Source: CAYUQT01 sp964596165
Lineage (GTDB): Bacteria > Planctomycetota > Phycisphaerae > UBA1845 > JAFGLZ01
NCBI GenBank assembly: GCA_964596165.1
Contig: CAZQTW010000004.1
Location: 1-64,000 of the forward strand
Reading direction: 5' to 3'
Length of the DNA: 64,000 nt
Below are positions 1 to 8,510 of this stretch, one piece after another. The notes below the pieces were generated by a model. The model was given only the letters and a program-made list of their open reading frames with translations, did not search any database and had not been told where the DNA came from. The first letter of the stretch is position 1. Each line of letters opens with the position of its first letter. The translations under genes were made by a program, and so were the position numbers.

Positions 1-54
1 TTTCCATCAAGATGCCAAAGCGGTATGAATAATCCGGGCTAGAGGATGAAAACG

Positions 55-99
55 GGGTGCGGCCATCTTGGGCGCCGCGGCGGGCAGGATGCCCGCACC
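55..99. repeat. palindromic hairpin, possible dispersed repeat
   Basis: A 7-bp perfect stem (GCGGGCA at 80-86 against TGCCCGC at 90-96, loop GGA) sits in a G+C-rich block. A second possible pairing joins GGTGCGG at 55-61 to CCGCACC at 93-99. No T-tract follows on either strand, so a simple intrinsic terminator is unlikely. GGGCAGGATGCCCGC-type palindromes are known as dispersed intergenic repeats in several phyla, but I see only one copy here. The rest of 1-223 holds no convincing gene; the stretch lies downstream of the GH172-like gene on the minus strand. Confidence 0.3.
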
Positions 100-223
100 A
101 CAACGCATTTTCCGGGCAGACACCCTTGCGATCTTCACAATACCACAGTCTGTCGCGAAAGGGCGGGAGCCAATCCCCGTTTTGCCAGCATGGTGGACCT
201 GGTCGGGCGAACTCCCGGGTGGA

Positions 224-1942
224 TTACGGGGCCTCCTGCAGCACTACGTAGTCCAACCCGGCCATGTACGCCTTGACGGCCTTTTCATTCGCTCCGACGA
301 TCTCGAGTCGGAGCGTGTGTTCGCCCTTCTTCAACTTGTGAACGCCCAGATCTAGTTCCTCCGTCGGCATGGCGGCGGCGCTGAACAGGTCGATGGGGTT
401 GCCGAGCTTCATGCCGTCCCAATAGAGTTGTACGATGCCGTAGTCGTAAGACTTCGTCAGCCGAACCTTCAGTCGGTACTTGCCTTCTTTGCGACAGGGG
501 ACGGCCAGATCGAGCGTGTCGCCGGGTTTCGCGTCGGTCCACCAAAGGTGGGCGCCACCGCTCCACGACTCGCCGGCGCTGAGGCCCGTGACCTGTCCGG
601 TCGTCTTGCCGCCCGACTTGGCAATGATCTTCAAATGCTCGCCCTCGAATGCCCCTTCTGCCTTGAACGCGGGCTTCGGCTGCTGGCGCTTGAGGCGGGC
701 CTCAAGTGACGGCAGCGACGGGAATGCCGCATGAGGTTCGGTCTGATACCAGTACGCGGTCGATGCGATGTCGTCCTTCAACTTCGCGTACTTCCCATTG
801 GCTCCCCAACCGAGGGCTTGAATGGTGACGCGGAGGTCCCGGTCAAAACAGATCGGGTCCATGATGTGCCATCGATACAGGCTCCAGAAGTGCGGTGGGT
901 CCTTTGTAAGCACCTTCTGCATTTCGGTCCGCTGATCGCCGGCCAGATCCGCCATGAACCGATCCAGAAGCTTGGGGTCCCTGTTCTCGCCGGGCAGCAC
1001 GGTGCCGACATAGGCCGTGCTATAGATGCTCTGGAATCCGTAGCTTCCGCCGAAGTGATCCTCGGTCCCCGTTCCGCAGATTGTGGGGAACTCGTTACCG
1101 CCGTCCATGTAGAACTTGATCTCGCCCTCGCCGAACCATCCGGGCGTCATCTGTGTCCAGGCGAGAAACGTGCCGACGTACCGACCCTTGCCCTTGACCC
1201 CGTCGAGGATGACATAGGGATTCACTTCGTCCGTCATCGCCCGGCGCCACTGGGCGTGGAAGTAGCCGGCCTCGGCGGGAACGTCTGTTTCGGCATACGT
1301 GATCTGATAGGCCAGCAGCTCGAGGTCTCGTTTGTCGGACTCATTGGTGACGGTCACCCTGGCTCTTCGCCGGAACGGCATCGGCCAGTAGCAGTTCAGG
1401 CCGGCTCGAGGGTTCACGATGACCGCCTGTGAGTTCACCGGTGCGAAGAGGTCATGCCCGAGGGCAAAGAAGTCGGTCAGCGGCACCTCGATGGAAGGGT
1501 CCTGCTCGTCATCCCAATAGAACCTAAGGACATGGGCGCGGTTGATCTCGCCCGCCATCCAGATGTGCTGGATAATGCCCGGGCCTGCCACATCCATCAG
1601 CACGGATGTCTTGCCCTTGTTCACTCTCAGGAACGGCCGGACTTTCCATCCCTGTCCGAGGTCATCCGCCGCGCGACCGGCGGCCGGTGGGTCAGGCTCG
1701 GACGGGTTGGGAATCGCCATGCCGCCTTTTCCCTTCTCACCGGTCGGGTTCTCCGCGCAGACCGAACGGGTACGCATGTTGGACAACAACGGTAGGGCGG
1801 CCAGGCCCGTGTTGAATCCCGTCGATGGGTTCATCGTTGCTCCTTGCTGGGCGACGGAAGAGGGTGTGGCGCCCTCTCCGGAGACGACCGATGTCAATGC
1901 CAAGACCAGAACGACGGATGCCGCGCGCCGAGTGTTAAGCAC
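224..1942 (-). CDS. exported DUF2961 / GH172-like glycoside hydrolase
   Basis: This is a 572-residue protein. I place the start at the GTG at 1942: GAGGAGGG precedes it at good spacing, and it opens directly on a signal peptide (basic NTRR, then a hydrophobic stretch to about residue 20). A longer reading from 1993 would add 17 residues ahead of the signal. Residues about 95-390 form a DUF2961/GH172 core, with motifs FLRVNKGKTSVLMDVAGPG, HIWMAGE, FYWDDEQDPSIEVPLTDFF and GTGTEDHFGG. The C-terminal 140 residues look like a beta-rich ligand-binding region. GH172 members include difructose-anhydride and alpha-D-fructofuranosidase or arabinofuranosidase enzymes, so the substrate cannot be set here. 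The gene follows the GH99-like gene on the same strand by about 60 bp, suggesting one transcript for periplasmic or surface sugar processing. Confidence 0.85.
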   Translation of the reverse strand: MLNTRRAASVVLVLALTSVVSGEGATPSSVAQQGATMNPSTGFNTGLAALPLLSNMRTRSVCAENPTGEKGKGGMAIPNPSEPDPPAAGRAADDLGQGWKVRPFLRVNKGKTSVLMDVAGPGIIQHIWMAGEINRAHVLRFYWDDEQDPSIEVPLTDFFALGHDLFAPVNSQAVIVNPRAGLNCYWPMPFRRRARVTVTNESDKRDLELLAYQITYAETDVPAEAGYFHAQWRRAMTDEVNPYVILDGVKGKGRYVGTFLAWTQMTPGWFGEGEIKFYMDGGNEFPTICGTGTEDHFGGSYGFQSIYSTAYVGTVLPGENRDPKLLDRFMADLAGDQRTEMQKVLTKDPPHFWSLYRWHIMDPICFDRDLRVTIQALGWGANGKYAKLKDDIASTAYWYQTEPHAAFPSLPSLEARLKRQQPKPAFKAEGAFEGEHLKIIAKSGGKTTGQVTGLSAGESWSGGAHLWWTDAKPGDTLDLAVPCRKEGKYRLKVRLTKSYDYGIVQLYWDGMKLGNPIDLFSAAAMPTEELDLGVHKLKKGEHTLRLEIVGANEKAVKAYMAGLDYVVLQEAP

Positions 1943-2005
1943 GAATCCCTCCTCAGGTATCGCGTGTTCCGCAAGATCCGTTTTCCACGGCAACGGCTGA
2001 TGAAC

Positions 2006-3850
2006 TCAGTCCGTCGCGCGCGATGTCGCCAGCTTGATCATGTCGCCGAGAAACCCGTCGAGGCCCGCGATGTCGGCCAGTCGGAACCATGCATAGGCCA
2101 CGCAGCCCGCCTTCGGATCCTTCGATCCGAAGACCGCGACGGCCTCGCCCCAGTCGCGCCCGTTCTGGTCGGTGAGTTTCATCAGTGGCCAGAAGGGGCG
2201 TCCCGGCTCGCGGCCGGCGGGGCGATAGGCCGGTCGCCACCGTTGATCGCCGCTGTTCGGGAATGCGAGCGCCGACGGAACCGAGTTGATCTTGGCCGCG
2301 ACGGCGAAGCCGAGCTTCAGCCCCGGCGGCGGCATTTCAAAACCGGCCGGTCCGTTGTCCTGGTCGAACGGTTTCCCGCTCTTGGTTTCCTGGGAACCCA
2401 GCAGATGCAGATCGAATATGCGCCCCGCGTAGACCGGCTTGCGATTCTCATCATAGATGAACGGGAACGGTTGATCGCTGAAGACGAGCAGCCCGCCGCC
2501 CGCAGCCACGTACGCGGCGATGGCCTTCGGCACGTCGTTGTCCGACTTGACCTTGGCCGGATAGCTTTCGCCCGTCGTGTAAATCAACAAGGGATGTGAG
2601 ACCGGCGTGATCTTCCCGTCCACCAGGTCAACGGGCGCGACGAGGTCGAGCTTATCAGTCACACGAATAAGCCGCATGCCCACGGGACCCACGCCGTTGA
2701 GCAGGCCGACTCGACCTCGGACATGGCCGGCAAGGACCTTCTTCAGGGCATCGTCGGCCTTTCTGGTGGACTTTGCGGCGGCTGAGGCTCTGGCTCTTGA
2801 CTGCTTGGATTGACGCCACTTGGCGGTCCATGCAGCCGTGGCCTTCAAGTACTTGTCGCCCAGCTCGGCCGATGGTTCGATCTCACTACCCTCGTGCCAC
2901 TCGTTGAACGACGTGATCAGGATCCAGTCCGGTTGGGTCTCGAGCGCGACGCGCCACTGTGCGTCGTAAAGCCGACCGTCGAAGCGTTCCAGGTTCGCGC
3001 CGGGCTTACGGATCTTCGTATCGTCGTATCCCGGCACGATCGTGGCGCAGGCGACGTGGCCGTTGGGCCTGGCGAATCGGATTGAATCGTTCATGTGATT
3101 CCTGGCGATGGACGGCCAGTCCGCCTCCGGACGGTTCAGGTAGGAACCCATCGTGTTGTAACTGTGGATGCCGTCGAAGAGGGAGCCGTACCCTGCATTG
3201 ATCCCGTCCGCGATCGCGATCCAGTCCACTCCGCTTTGCCGTCGCGCGAGGTCGAGGGTGCGAACCCACTTGCCTTCGCCGAGTTGATCCATGACGCGGC
3301 CATAAAGGAAGATGACGGGTTGTTTCCCGACGCGCAGCCACGCCGGGTGATTCGCGTACTGTTTGGCCAGATAGTCCAGATCGGCGGCCGCTGACTCGGG
3401 TGTGGGTGGGTTGCTGCGGACCACTTCGAAGTAGATCGTGACCTTCCTCCCGTGTTTGGCGGCGTGGTCCAGAATAACGGGCATCGCCTTATCGGTGTGG
3501 TCGCCGGGGCCCCACCAGCTTGCGATCGGGACATCGATACCTGCCTCGGCGAATTGCCGCATGTGGCGCTCGACCATCTTGGGGTCGGTGGAATCGTAGG
3601 GGCCCTCGGCGGGCCATCGGCGCGACTCCGGGGCATCCTTTCTCGCGGCATCCCACTTACCCCAGTGTCTCTCGGCCCCGCCGAACTCCTTTGTTCCGTA
3701 CCAAGGGTAGTAGAAGGCCATTACGTACCGACCCACGTCCGCGTGTCGTCTGGCCATCCTCGCGCGAAGGAGGTTGATCGAATCGTCTTGACTCGCACCG
3801 AGGACGGAAGAGGTCGAGACCGCCAGCAGGATCGAGAGACCGCATTTCAT
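2006..3850 (-). CDS. exported GH99-like glycosidase with C-terminal GATase-like domain
   Basis: The protein has 614 residues. The start at 3850 has AAGGAG 8-9 bases upstream and gives a signal peptide (MKCGLSILLAVSTSSVLGAS). The open frame runs back to 4639 but would overlap the divergent neighbour without any coding signal. Residues about 40-345 match the GH99/GH71-like barrel: AFYYPWYG near the start, PVIFLYGR at 178-185, and FNEWHEGSEIEP, whose NEWHE glutamates (residues 317 and 320) correspond to the catalytic pair of GH99 endo-alpha-mannosidases. After a basic Ala/Lys linker (about 345-375), the last 240 residues contain a Rossmann-like segment (LLIYTTGESYP, AYVAAGGGLLVFSDQPF) resembling the glutamine-amidotransferase-like fold found in planctomycete proteins. 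The role is probably degradation of an alpha-mannan-type glycan (inference). Confidence 0.8.
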   Translation of the reverse strand: MKCGLSILLAVSTSSVLGASQDDSINLLRARMARRHADVGRYVMAFYYPWYGTKEFGGAERHWGKWDAARKDAPESRRWPAEGPYDSTDPKMVERHMRQFAEAGIDVPIASWWGPGDHTDKAMPVILDHAAKHGRKVTIYFEVVRSNPPTPESAAADLDYLAKQYANHPAWLRVGKQPVIFLYGRVMDQLGEGKWVRTLDLARRQSGVDWIAIADGINAGYGSLFDGIHSYNTMGSYLNRPEADWPSIARNHMNDSIRFARPNGHVACATIVPGYDDTKIRKPGANLERFDGRLYDAQWRVALETQPDWILITSFNEWHEGSEIEPSAELGDKYLKATAAWTAKWRQSKQSRARASAAAKSTRKADDALKKVLAGHVRGRVGLLNGVGPVGMRLIRVTDKLDLVAPVDLVDGKITPVSHPLLIYTTGESYPAKVKSDNDVPKAIAAYVAAGGGLLVFSDQPFPFIYDENRKPVYAGRIFDLHLLGSQETKSGKPFDQDNGPAGFEMPPPGLKLGFAVAAKINSVPSALAFPNSGDQRWRPAYRPAGREPGRPFWPLMKLTDQNGRDWGEAVAVFGSKDPKAGCVAYAWFRLADIAGLDGFLGDMIKLATSRATD

Positions 3851-4053
3851 GACCTGATCTCCTTTTGAAGGCGCCTCCGTCCGGACGCGCGGCCGGTCGG
3901 ACTCGAACACGAGGTTCGGTCTTGCCGACGCGGATTTCAACGCGCCGGTCATCGAATGTCCAGACCCGACGCATCGGCGCCCTCGGCGCATCGTGATCGT
4001 GCCGAGTGCGTGAAGTGGCGATCCCAGAGCTTCTTGCGGACAACCATCGCCCC

Positions 4054-4059
4054 TATACT
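4054..4059 (+). promoter_or_regulatory. -10-like element for the zinc-ribbon/HEAT pair
   Basis: TATACT matches the sigma-70 -10 consensus in 5 of 6 positions and lies 35 bp before the chosen start at 4094. The -35 region is poor (TTCTTG at about 17 bp), so the promoter is only probable. It lies in the 243-bp divergent gap between the GH99-like gene and the zinc-ribbon gene. Confidence 0.4.
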
Positions 4060-4093
4060 CATATGAAGGTTGTTCGGCGAAGGACACGTACGG

Positions 4094-4978
4094 ATGTTCG
4101 AGGTCCGCATCATGAGCCACGGGATCCCACAATTGAGTCTTCTTGCGGTGGTTGTGGCCGCCGGCGCGATCGCGGCCGATTCGCCACCCACGGGTCGCAT
4201 CGGAGGGTCCGTTACTCCCGTTGAAAAGGTGAGGTCGATCGTTGCGGTGCCGCGGTTCTTGAACGTCACCTGCGAGGGCTGTAAGAGGCAATTCGTGGCC
4301 AGGGCGAATGCTCCGGGAGGCAAGATCAGCTGCAAAGGGTGCGGCAAGTCGTTTCCGGTCCCCACCTACGCGGCATCGATTGACAAGGCCAACAGTCTGT
4401 TCGAGATCCGCGGCTTGCCGGTCGGACAGCGGTACGACCTCATCGTGGAGACAACAGCGGGTCGCATCGAGGGGGTGGATCTGTCGCCGTTGGAAACCGA
4501 CCTCGAGCGATTGAGTCGCCGGAGCGTCAAGGCGAATCCTCGCGAGTTCAGTGACGAGGATCGCGCGGCGGTTGTCGACCTGATCACGAAGACGAAGCAA
4601 TTCGAGAACTACGTTCGGCCCATCTACGTCAGGGGCCACGGCGAAAAAGCCGCTGCTCTCGTGGAGAAGGGCCGTCTCCAGGATGATCAGACCGGCTCAT
4701 TTCACAGCGAACAGGGCAACGAGGCGATTTGGCGCGTTGAGCTCTGGTACTTTCGGAAGTGGTACGGCGGATGGGAACGCGTCAGCAACGTCGAGGCCGT
4801 CCTGTATCGCCGGCGGATGCCTCGGTCGGAATACGACGCGATGAAATGGGTTTTCAGCGACGCGCTGGGCGGCATCGAGGTGGACCAGTCCGGATCCGGC
4901 AGGCCGGTGGCGATCCATGTTCCGGAATCGCTCGATCCCAATCTGGGGCGGGCCGGCAACGCCAATGCCATCCGATGA
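4094..4978 (+). CDS. secreted or anchored zinc-ribbon protein of unknown function
   Basis: This is a 294-residue hypothetical protein. The start at 4094 is preceded by GAAGGA 9 bases upstream. An ATG at 4112 (MSHGIPQLSLL) is an equally plausible start and leaves the same signal sequence (hydrophobic SLLAVVVAAGAIAA). A TTG at 4070 is less likely, being within a few bases of the predicted transcription start. Cysteines 60, 63, 80 and 83 form a CxxC-x16-CxxC zinc ribbon followed by KSFPVP. The rest is soluble, with WRVELWYFRKWYGGWERV near residue 220, and no catalytic family is recognised. The ribbon spacing equals that of the protein at 46058-46735. A HEAT-repeat gene follows 16 bp downstream, so the two are probably cotranscribed. 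Confidence 0.75.
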   Translation: MFEVRIMSHGIPQLSLLAVVVAAGAIAADSPPTGRIGGSVTPVEKVRSIVAVPRFLNVTCEGCKRQFVARANAPGGKISCKGCGKSFPVPTYAASIDKANSLFEIRGLPVGQRYDLIVETTAGRIEGVDLSPLETDLERLSRRSVKANPREFSDEDRAAVVDLITKTKQFENYVRPIYVRGHGEKAAALVEKGRLQDDQTGSFHSEQGNEAIWRVELWYFRKWYGGWERVSNVEAVLYRRRMPRSEYDAMKWVFSDALGGIEVDQSGSGRPVAIHVPESLDPNLGRAGNANAIR

Positions 4979-4994
4979 TGCGACAGGGCGCGGA

Positions 4995-5825
4995 ATGATG
5001 AAGCGTGCCATTGTGGTCATGGTCGTCGTCTGGATCGCCGTTATGGCGACGATTCTTCTCAGCCCGTCCGTTCGGGCGAGGTATTGGGGCTGGCGACTGA
5101 TGCGATCATCCTCGGACGATGAACGGGAGACGTATGCCTCCCGGTTGAGCTTTTTCCCGGACGCCTCGCTGGGTGTGACGCGACGTCTGTTGACGGACGC
5201 GAATCCCGAGGTCCGCCGGTGGGCGGTTCGGATTGTGGAACACTCGAGAGGCAGTGAAGTCGAGGACCTACTGTTCGCGCGGCTTGCGGATACCGATCTT
5301 CGCGTTCGAGACGCCGCGGCGATTGCACTCGGGCGTCGGCAAGCGGCCGGCCTTGTCGACCGGCTCAGTCGCCTGGCCGTGGATTCCGACGAAGGTCCGG
5401 CGGCGGCGGCCGTCTTCGGACTGCAGCGCATGGCCAATTCCGCAGCGGAGGAGGGCATCCTCAAGGCGCTGGAGACCGCTCAGGCGGTGAATGTATGCGT
5501 GCAGGCAATCGAATCATTGGGGCTGCTGGGTGTCGAACGGGCGGAGCCGCTTCTGAAACGGCGGCTCGAAGACCGACGAGAGGTTCAAACACCTCCGGCC
5601 AACGAGCGCGCGGTCTTGAGTGCCTTGGCGGCCCAAAGGGGGCATTGGAACGTCAATGCACCGCTCGTTACGGGTTTGTCTCGCACGGTGGAGGTGAGTG
5701 CGAGGACCGGGGCCGACTACGCCGCCGAGTCGCTGCGCCGACTCAAACGCGAGGGGGCGCCGACGTCACGTCCGGCAACAACGCGGTCCGGACCGACATC
5801 CTCAATCGGCACGGCTCCTCCTTGA
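4995..5825 (+). CDS. membrane-anchored HEAT-repeat protein
   Basis: This is a 276-residue protein starting MMKRAIVVMVVVWIAVM, which gives one N-terminal membrane anchor. GGCGCGGA lies just upstream. An earlier in-frame start at 4917 would overlap the preceding gene by about 60 bp and is not needed. Residues about 55-190 are Ala/Leu/Arg-rich helical pairs typical of HEAT repeats (PEVRRWAVRIVE, LRVRDAAAIALGRR, NVCVQAIESLGLLG). The C-terminus is a Ser/Thr/Pro-rich tail. HEAT arrays are protein-binding scaffolds, so no enzymatic role is suggested. The gene follows the zinc-ribbon gene closely and converges on mnmA with only 12 bp between the stops. Confidence 0.75.
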   Translation: MMKRAIVVMVVVWIAVMATILLSPSVRARYWGWRLMRSSSDDERETYASRLSFFPDASLGVTRRLLTDANPEVRRWAVRIVEHSRGSEVEDLLFARLADTDLRVRDAAAIALGRRQAAGLVDRLSRLAVDSDEGPAAAAVFGLQRMANSAAEEGILKALETAQAVNVCVQAIESLGLLGVERAEPLLKRRLEDRREVQTPPANERAVLSALAAQRGHWNVNAPLVTGLSRTVEVSARTGADYAAESLRRLKREGAPTSRPATTRSGPTSSIGTAPP

Positions 5826-5837
5826 CCATCCCGGCTT

Positions 5838-6944
5838 TCAGTCTGAGTCGATCCAGCCTCCCCCCAATACCACCTCGTCCTGGTAGAAGACGGCCGCCTG
5901 ACCCGGCGTGATGGCCGACTGCGGTTCGTCGAACTCCACGCGAACGCGGTTCTCGCTTAGCGGCTCGACGAATGCCCTTGCGGCGGGGTGGGTATACCGG
6001 ATCTGGACCTCGGCGTGAAAGCCGGACGCCGGGGGTTCGACAAGCCACTGCACGTCGGACGCTTTCAAGCGGGATTGAGTGAGTTCGCTCGCCGGTCCGA
6101 CCACCACCGTTCGGTGCGCCGGGTCGATGCGCAGGACATAGATGGGAACGCCCATGGCGACGTTCAGGCCTCGGCGCTGACCTATCGTGAAATGGGCGAT
6201 ACCCTGATGCCGTCCGAGTTCGTTGCCCTGCAAATCGACGATGGGGCCTTCCTGGAACGCATCGGGGCGCCGGTCTCGCACGATGCGGGCGTAATCGCGG
6301 TCGGGCGCGAAGCAGATGTCCTGCGACTCGGTTTTTTCGCTGACGCTCAGTCCGAACCTTCTGGCATGCTCGCGGACCTGATCCTTGGTCAATTCGCCGA
6401 TCGGGAACAAGGTTCTTGGGAGCATGTGCCGTCCGATGCCGTACAAGACGTATGATTGGTCTTTTTGCCTGTCAATACCGCGACGAAGCCTCCAGTCTCC
6501 GCCGGACTGTTCGATACGAGCGTAGTGACCCGTGGCGATGAAGTCCGCGCCAACGGCTTGGCCGTATGCCGCCAACCGACCGAATTTCAGGTGTTGGTTG
6601 CATAGCACGCACGGATTGGGCGTTCGGCCGCGGGCATACTCATCGGCGAAATAGTCAATGATCCGATCGAATTCGCGCTTGAAGTCGAGTGAGAAGAAGG
6701 AGACCCCCATCTTGCCGGCCACTTCCCGAGCGTCGCCGGCGTCCACCGGCGTGCAGCAGCCGATGTGTCGGCTGGATCGCGTTGGATCGTCGTCGCCCGC
6801 GTCGGCGGGAGACGTGTCTCGATTTCCCATGCACATGAAGAGGCCGGTGACGTCATATCCCTGTTGATGCAAAAGGTAGGCTGCCACACTCGAATCGACA
6901 CCGCCGCTCATTGCGACCACGACTTTGCCACGACCCGACGACAT
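5838..6944 (-). CDS. mnmA: tRNA-specific 2-thiouridylase MnmA
   Basis: MnmA uses ATP and a sulfur relay to form 2-thiouridine at U34 of Lys, Glu and Gln tRNAs. The 368-residue length equals that of the E. coli enzyme. The PP-loop MSGGVDSS is at residues 12-19. The catalytic cysteine pair is Cys115 (in NPCVLCN) and Cys211 (in SQDICF). ATGHYARI and KDQSYVLYG mark the tRNA/ATP-binding core, and the C-terminal beta-barrel ends ITPGQAAVFYQDEVVLGGG. The start ATG at 6944 has GGAG about 9 bases upstream. An insertion around residues 40-62 (ThrSerProAla-type, with HIGCC) is longer than in E. coli but of the usual style for this region. The gene stands alone on the minus strand. Confidence 0.96.
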   Translation of the reverse strand: MSSGRGKVVVAMSGGVDSSVAAYLLHQQGYDVTGLFMCMGNRDTSPADAGDDDPTRSSRHIGCCTPVDAGDAREVAGKMGVSFFSLDFKREFDRIIDYFADEYARGRTPNPCVLCNQHLKFGRLAAYGQAVGADFIATGHYARIEQSGGDWRLRRGIDRQKDQSYVLYGIGRHMLPRTLFPIGELTKDQVREHARRFGLSVSEKTESQDICFAPDRDYARIVRDRRPDAFQEGPIVDLQGNELGRHQGIAHFTIGQRRGLNVAMGVPIYVLRIDPAHRTVVVGPASELTQSRLKASDVQWLVEPPASGFHAEVQIRYTHPAARAFVEPLSENRVRVEFDEPQSAITPGQAAVFYQDEVVLGGGWIDSD

Positions 6945-7060
6945 TCATTCGGACTCCGTGCGGGGGCCTTCAATGACCGCGGGATACGTGGCGGTCAGAC
7001 ACCGACATGCGCTATTCTACCGATACCGGTTTCGCGGGCGAAGGAATCGCGATGGGAATG

Positions 7061-7990
7061 CTAGTCGGCGTCTTCGTTGGAAGACCCGTTTTTTCGGCCC
7101 TTATCGACGGGAGAGCCACGCAAGGCGACGCTGAGCAGGTACCATGGCCACGCCCTGGCCGTGGTGGTGTAGAAGAGGCTTCGGCCCAAGAGGTCGACGG
7201 AATCCGTGAAATTCCCGGATCGGGCGCAGGCCATGCCGGCCGTGTAGAAGGTTTTTCCGAGTCTTCGATGGGCCAGGTCCGTCGGTATCGTGCCGTTCCC
7301 GTGCCGTTCGTAGAACGATTCCAACAGACGGGCTTTGCTTATCAGGTTCTGGACACTCCCGTTTCGGCTTAGACTTCCATTATGGCTCCGGCGCAAGCAC
7401 AACGACTTGGGTAGGCTGACGAAGGGGTACTTCAGGCTGAGTCTGAGCCACAGGTCGTAGTCTTCGTTGGCCGTCATGCCTTCGTCGAAGCCACCGGCCT
7501 CAAGGAGGACCTCTCGCTTGGCTACCACACATGAGGTATGAATGAAGATGCTGGCGAAAAGCGGGGTCATGACCTGACCGCCATGCTGGCGCTTGCGGTG
7601 GCCCCGGAGGGTTCGGCCCTGTGAATCGATTGTTCGGAAGTTGCTATAGGCCATTGCGGCGTCGGGCTGAGACTGGAGTGCCGCGATCACCTGCGCCAGA
7701 AACTCCGGCAGCCAGAGGTCGTCAGAGTCTAAGAACGCGACGAGGGGGGTATTGGCCTCCTCCAATGCCCGGTTGCGGGCGGCGGACACGCCTTTCCGTT
7801 CCTGTCGGATGTACCGAATCCCTTCGGGCCGCCCACGGATGAGTTCGGGCGTATGATCCGTGCTGCCGTCGTCCACAACAATGACTTCGTGGTCGCTGTA
7901 GGTCTGGCGGGCCACGCTATCAAGCGTCTGCGCAAGCAGACCGGCGCGGTTATAGGTGGGAATGATCACGCTAACCAAGGGCTTGGGCAT
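7061..7990 (-). CDS. family 2 glycosyltransferase
   Basis: This is a 309-residue GT2 (GT-A fold) enzyme. The N-terminus PLVSVIIPTYNR, the metal and nucleotide-sugar residues VVDDGSTD and FLDSDDLW, and the downstream GGFDEGMTANEDYDLWLRL are all typical. The start at 7990 (MPKPLVSV) is chosen because the domain begins there. The open frame extends to 8308, but the extra 106 residues resemble no GT2 extension. No transmembrane segment is evident, so it is probably cytoplasmic or membrane-associated and adds sugars to a surface glycan; the acceptor is unknown. It is not linked to a polysaccharide cluster: mnmA lies downstream on the same strand and the ABC operon is divergent. Confidence 0.9.
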   Translation of the reverse strand: MPKPLVSVIIPTYNRAGLLAQTLDSVARQTYSDHEVIVVDDGSTDHTPELIRGRPEGIRYIRQERKGVSAARNRALEEANTPLVAFLDSDDLWLPEFLAQVIAALQSQPDAAMAYSNFRTIDSQGRTLRGHRKRQHGGQVMTPLFASIFIHTSCVVAKREVLLEAGGFDEGMTANEDYDLWLRLSLKYPFVSLPKSLCLRRSHNGSLSRNGSVQNLISKARLLESFYERHGNGTIPTDLAHRRLGKTFYTAGMACARSGNFTDSVDLLGRSLFYTTTARAWPWYLLSVALRGSPVDKGRKNGSSNEDAD

Positions 7991-8229
7991 GACATTACCT
8001 GGGCGATCCCTCACGGTGAGGGGAGTATCGTGATTCGATGTATTCCCAATGTGACTGCGGAGCCCTGTTTCCGTCGATTTTGGAGACCGCGCCGCCTCCG
8101 CGATCAAGGCAACCAAGTCACTTTTCCATGACCCCGCCAGCCCGAGCAGTCTGTGGAGACGCCAGAAGCAGGGGCAACCTCCAAAGAGTCCACACATATC
8201 TTTCCCGAGACCCGCAAAATGTTCAAGGA

Positions 8230-8248
8230 CAAACTTTGAAAGAGTTTG
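8230..8248. promoter_or_regulatory. inverted repeat, candidate operator
   Basis: CAAACT (8230-8235) and AGTTTG (8243-8248) are a perfect 6-bp inverted repeat with a 7-bp centre. It lies 54-72 bp upstream of the -35 element at 8302 and adjacent to a second, larger dyad, a position suited to an activator or repressor site. Confidence 0.35.
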
Positions 8249-8251
8249 GAC

Positions 8252-8296
8252 GTACCGAAGAACCCCCGATGAAAAAATGAGGGGGTCCTGCGGTAC
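8252..8296. promoter_or_regulatory. two-tier palindrome upstream of the exporter promoter
   Basis: The outer arms GTACCG (8252-8257) and CGGTAC (8291-8296) enclose inner arms ACCCCC and GGGGGT. A 4-base internal loop lies on each side (AAGA against CCTG, with two further possible pairs), and the apical loop is A-rich. No T-tract follows on the plus strand. It ends 5 bp before the TTGACA box, so it could be an operator, a supercoil-extruded cruciform or the end of a minus-strand RNA. Confidence 0.4.
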
Positions 8297-8301
8297 GGCA
8301 C

Positions 8302-8330
8302 TTGACACAGAATCTTCGTCCAGCTAATAG
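8302..8330 (+). promoter_or_regulatory. sigma-70-type promoter of the ABC/GldG operon
   Basis: A perfect -35 TTGACA (8302-8307), a 17-bp spacer and -10 TAATAG (8325-8330, 4 of 6) predict transcription from about 8337. The leader to the ATG at 8511 is about 175 nt. Confidence 0.6.
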
Positions 8331-8510
8331 AAAAGGCTTGCCGTCGCGCGAGGGGTTGGAACGTGGCGGCGCTGTTGTGTTCCGTGGCCGAAACGCTACA
8401 CGGTGGACCGGGCGCATGGGTGGATCCGTCCAGATGCCTGGAACAAGACGGGCGTTGCACGGCTGATAGATGAATCGCTCCGATCTAACGAGATAGGTGA
8501 GGCGTTTGCC

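Larger units (their letters stand above)
7991..8510. other. 520-bp divergent intergenic region
   Basis: The region separates the GT2 gene (minus) from the ABC exporter operon (plus). I see no gene in it. It holds two strong dyads (8230-8248 and 8252-8296) and a good sigma-70-type promoter (8302-8330), described separately. The roughly 180-bp leader from the predicted transcription start to 8511 has no obvious ORF or known riboswitch. Confidence 0.6.

Noticed and set aside
2006..4639. Long minus-strand frame of 877 residues
   Set aside because: The part upstream of 3850 lacks homology and overlaps the divergent zinc-ribbon gene; the ATG at 3850 has an RBS and a signal peptide.
7061..8308. GT2 gene extended to 415 residues
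   Set aside because: The additional 106 residues are not GT2-like and would cover the dyad region; the domain begins at 7990.
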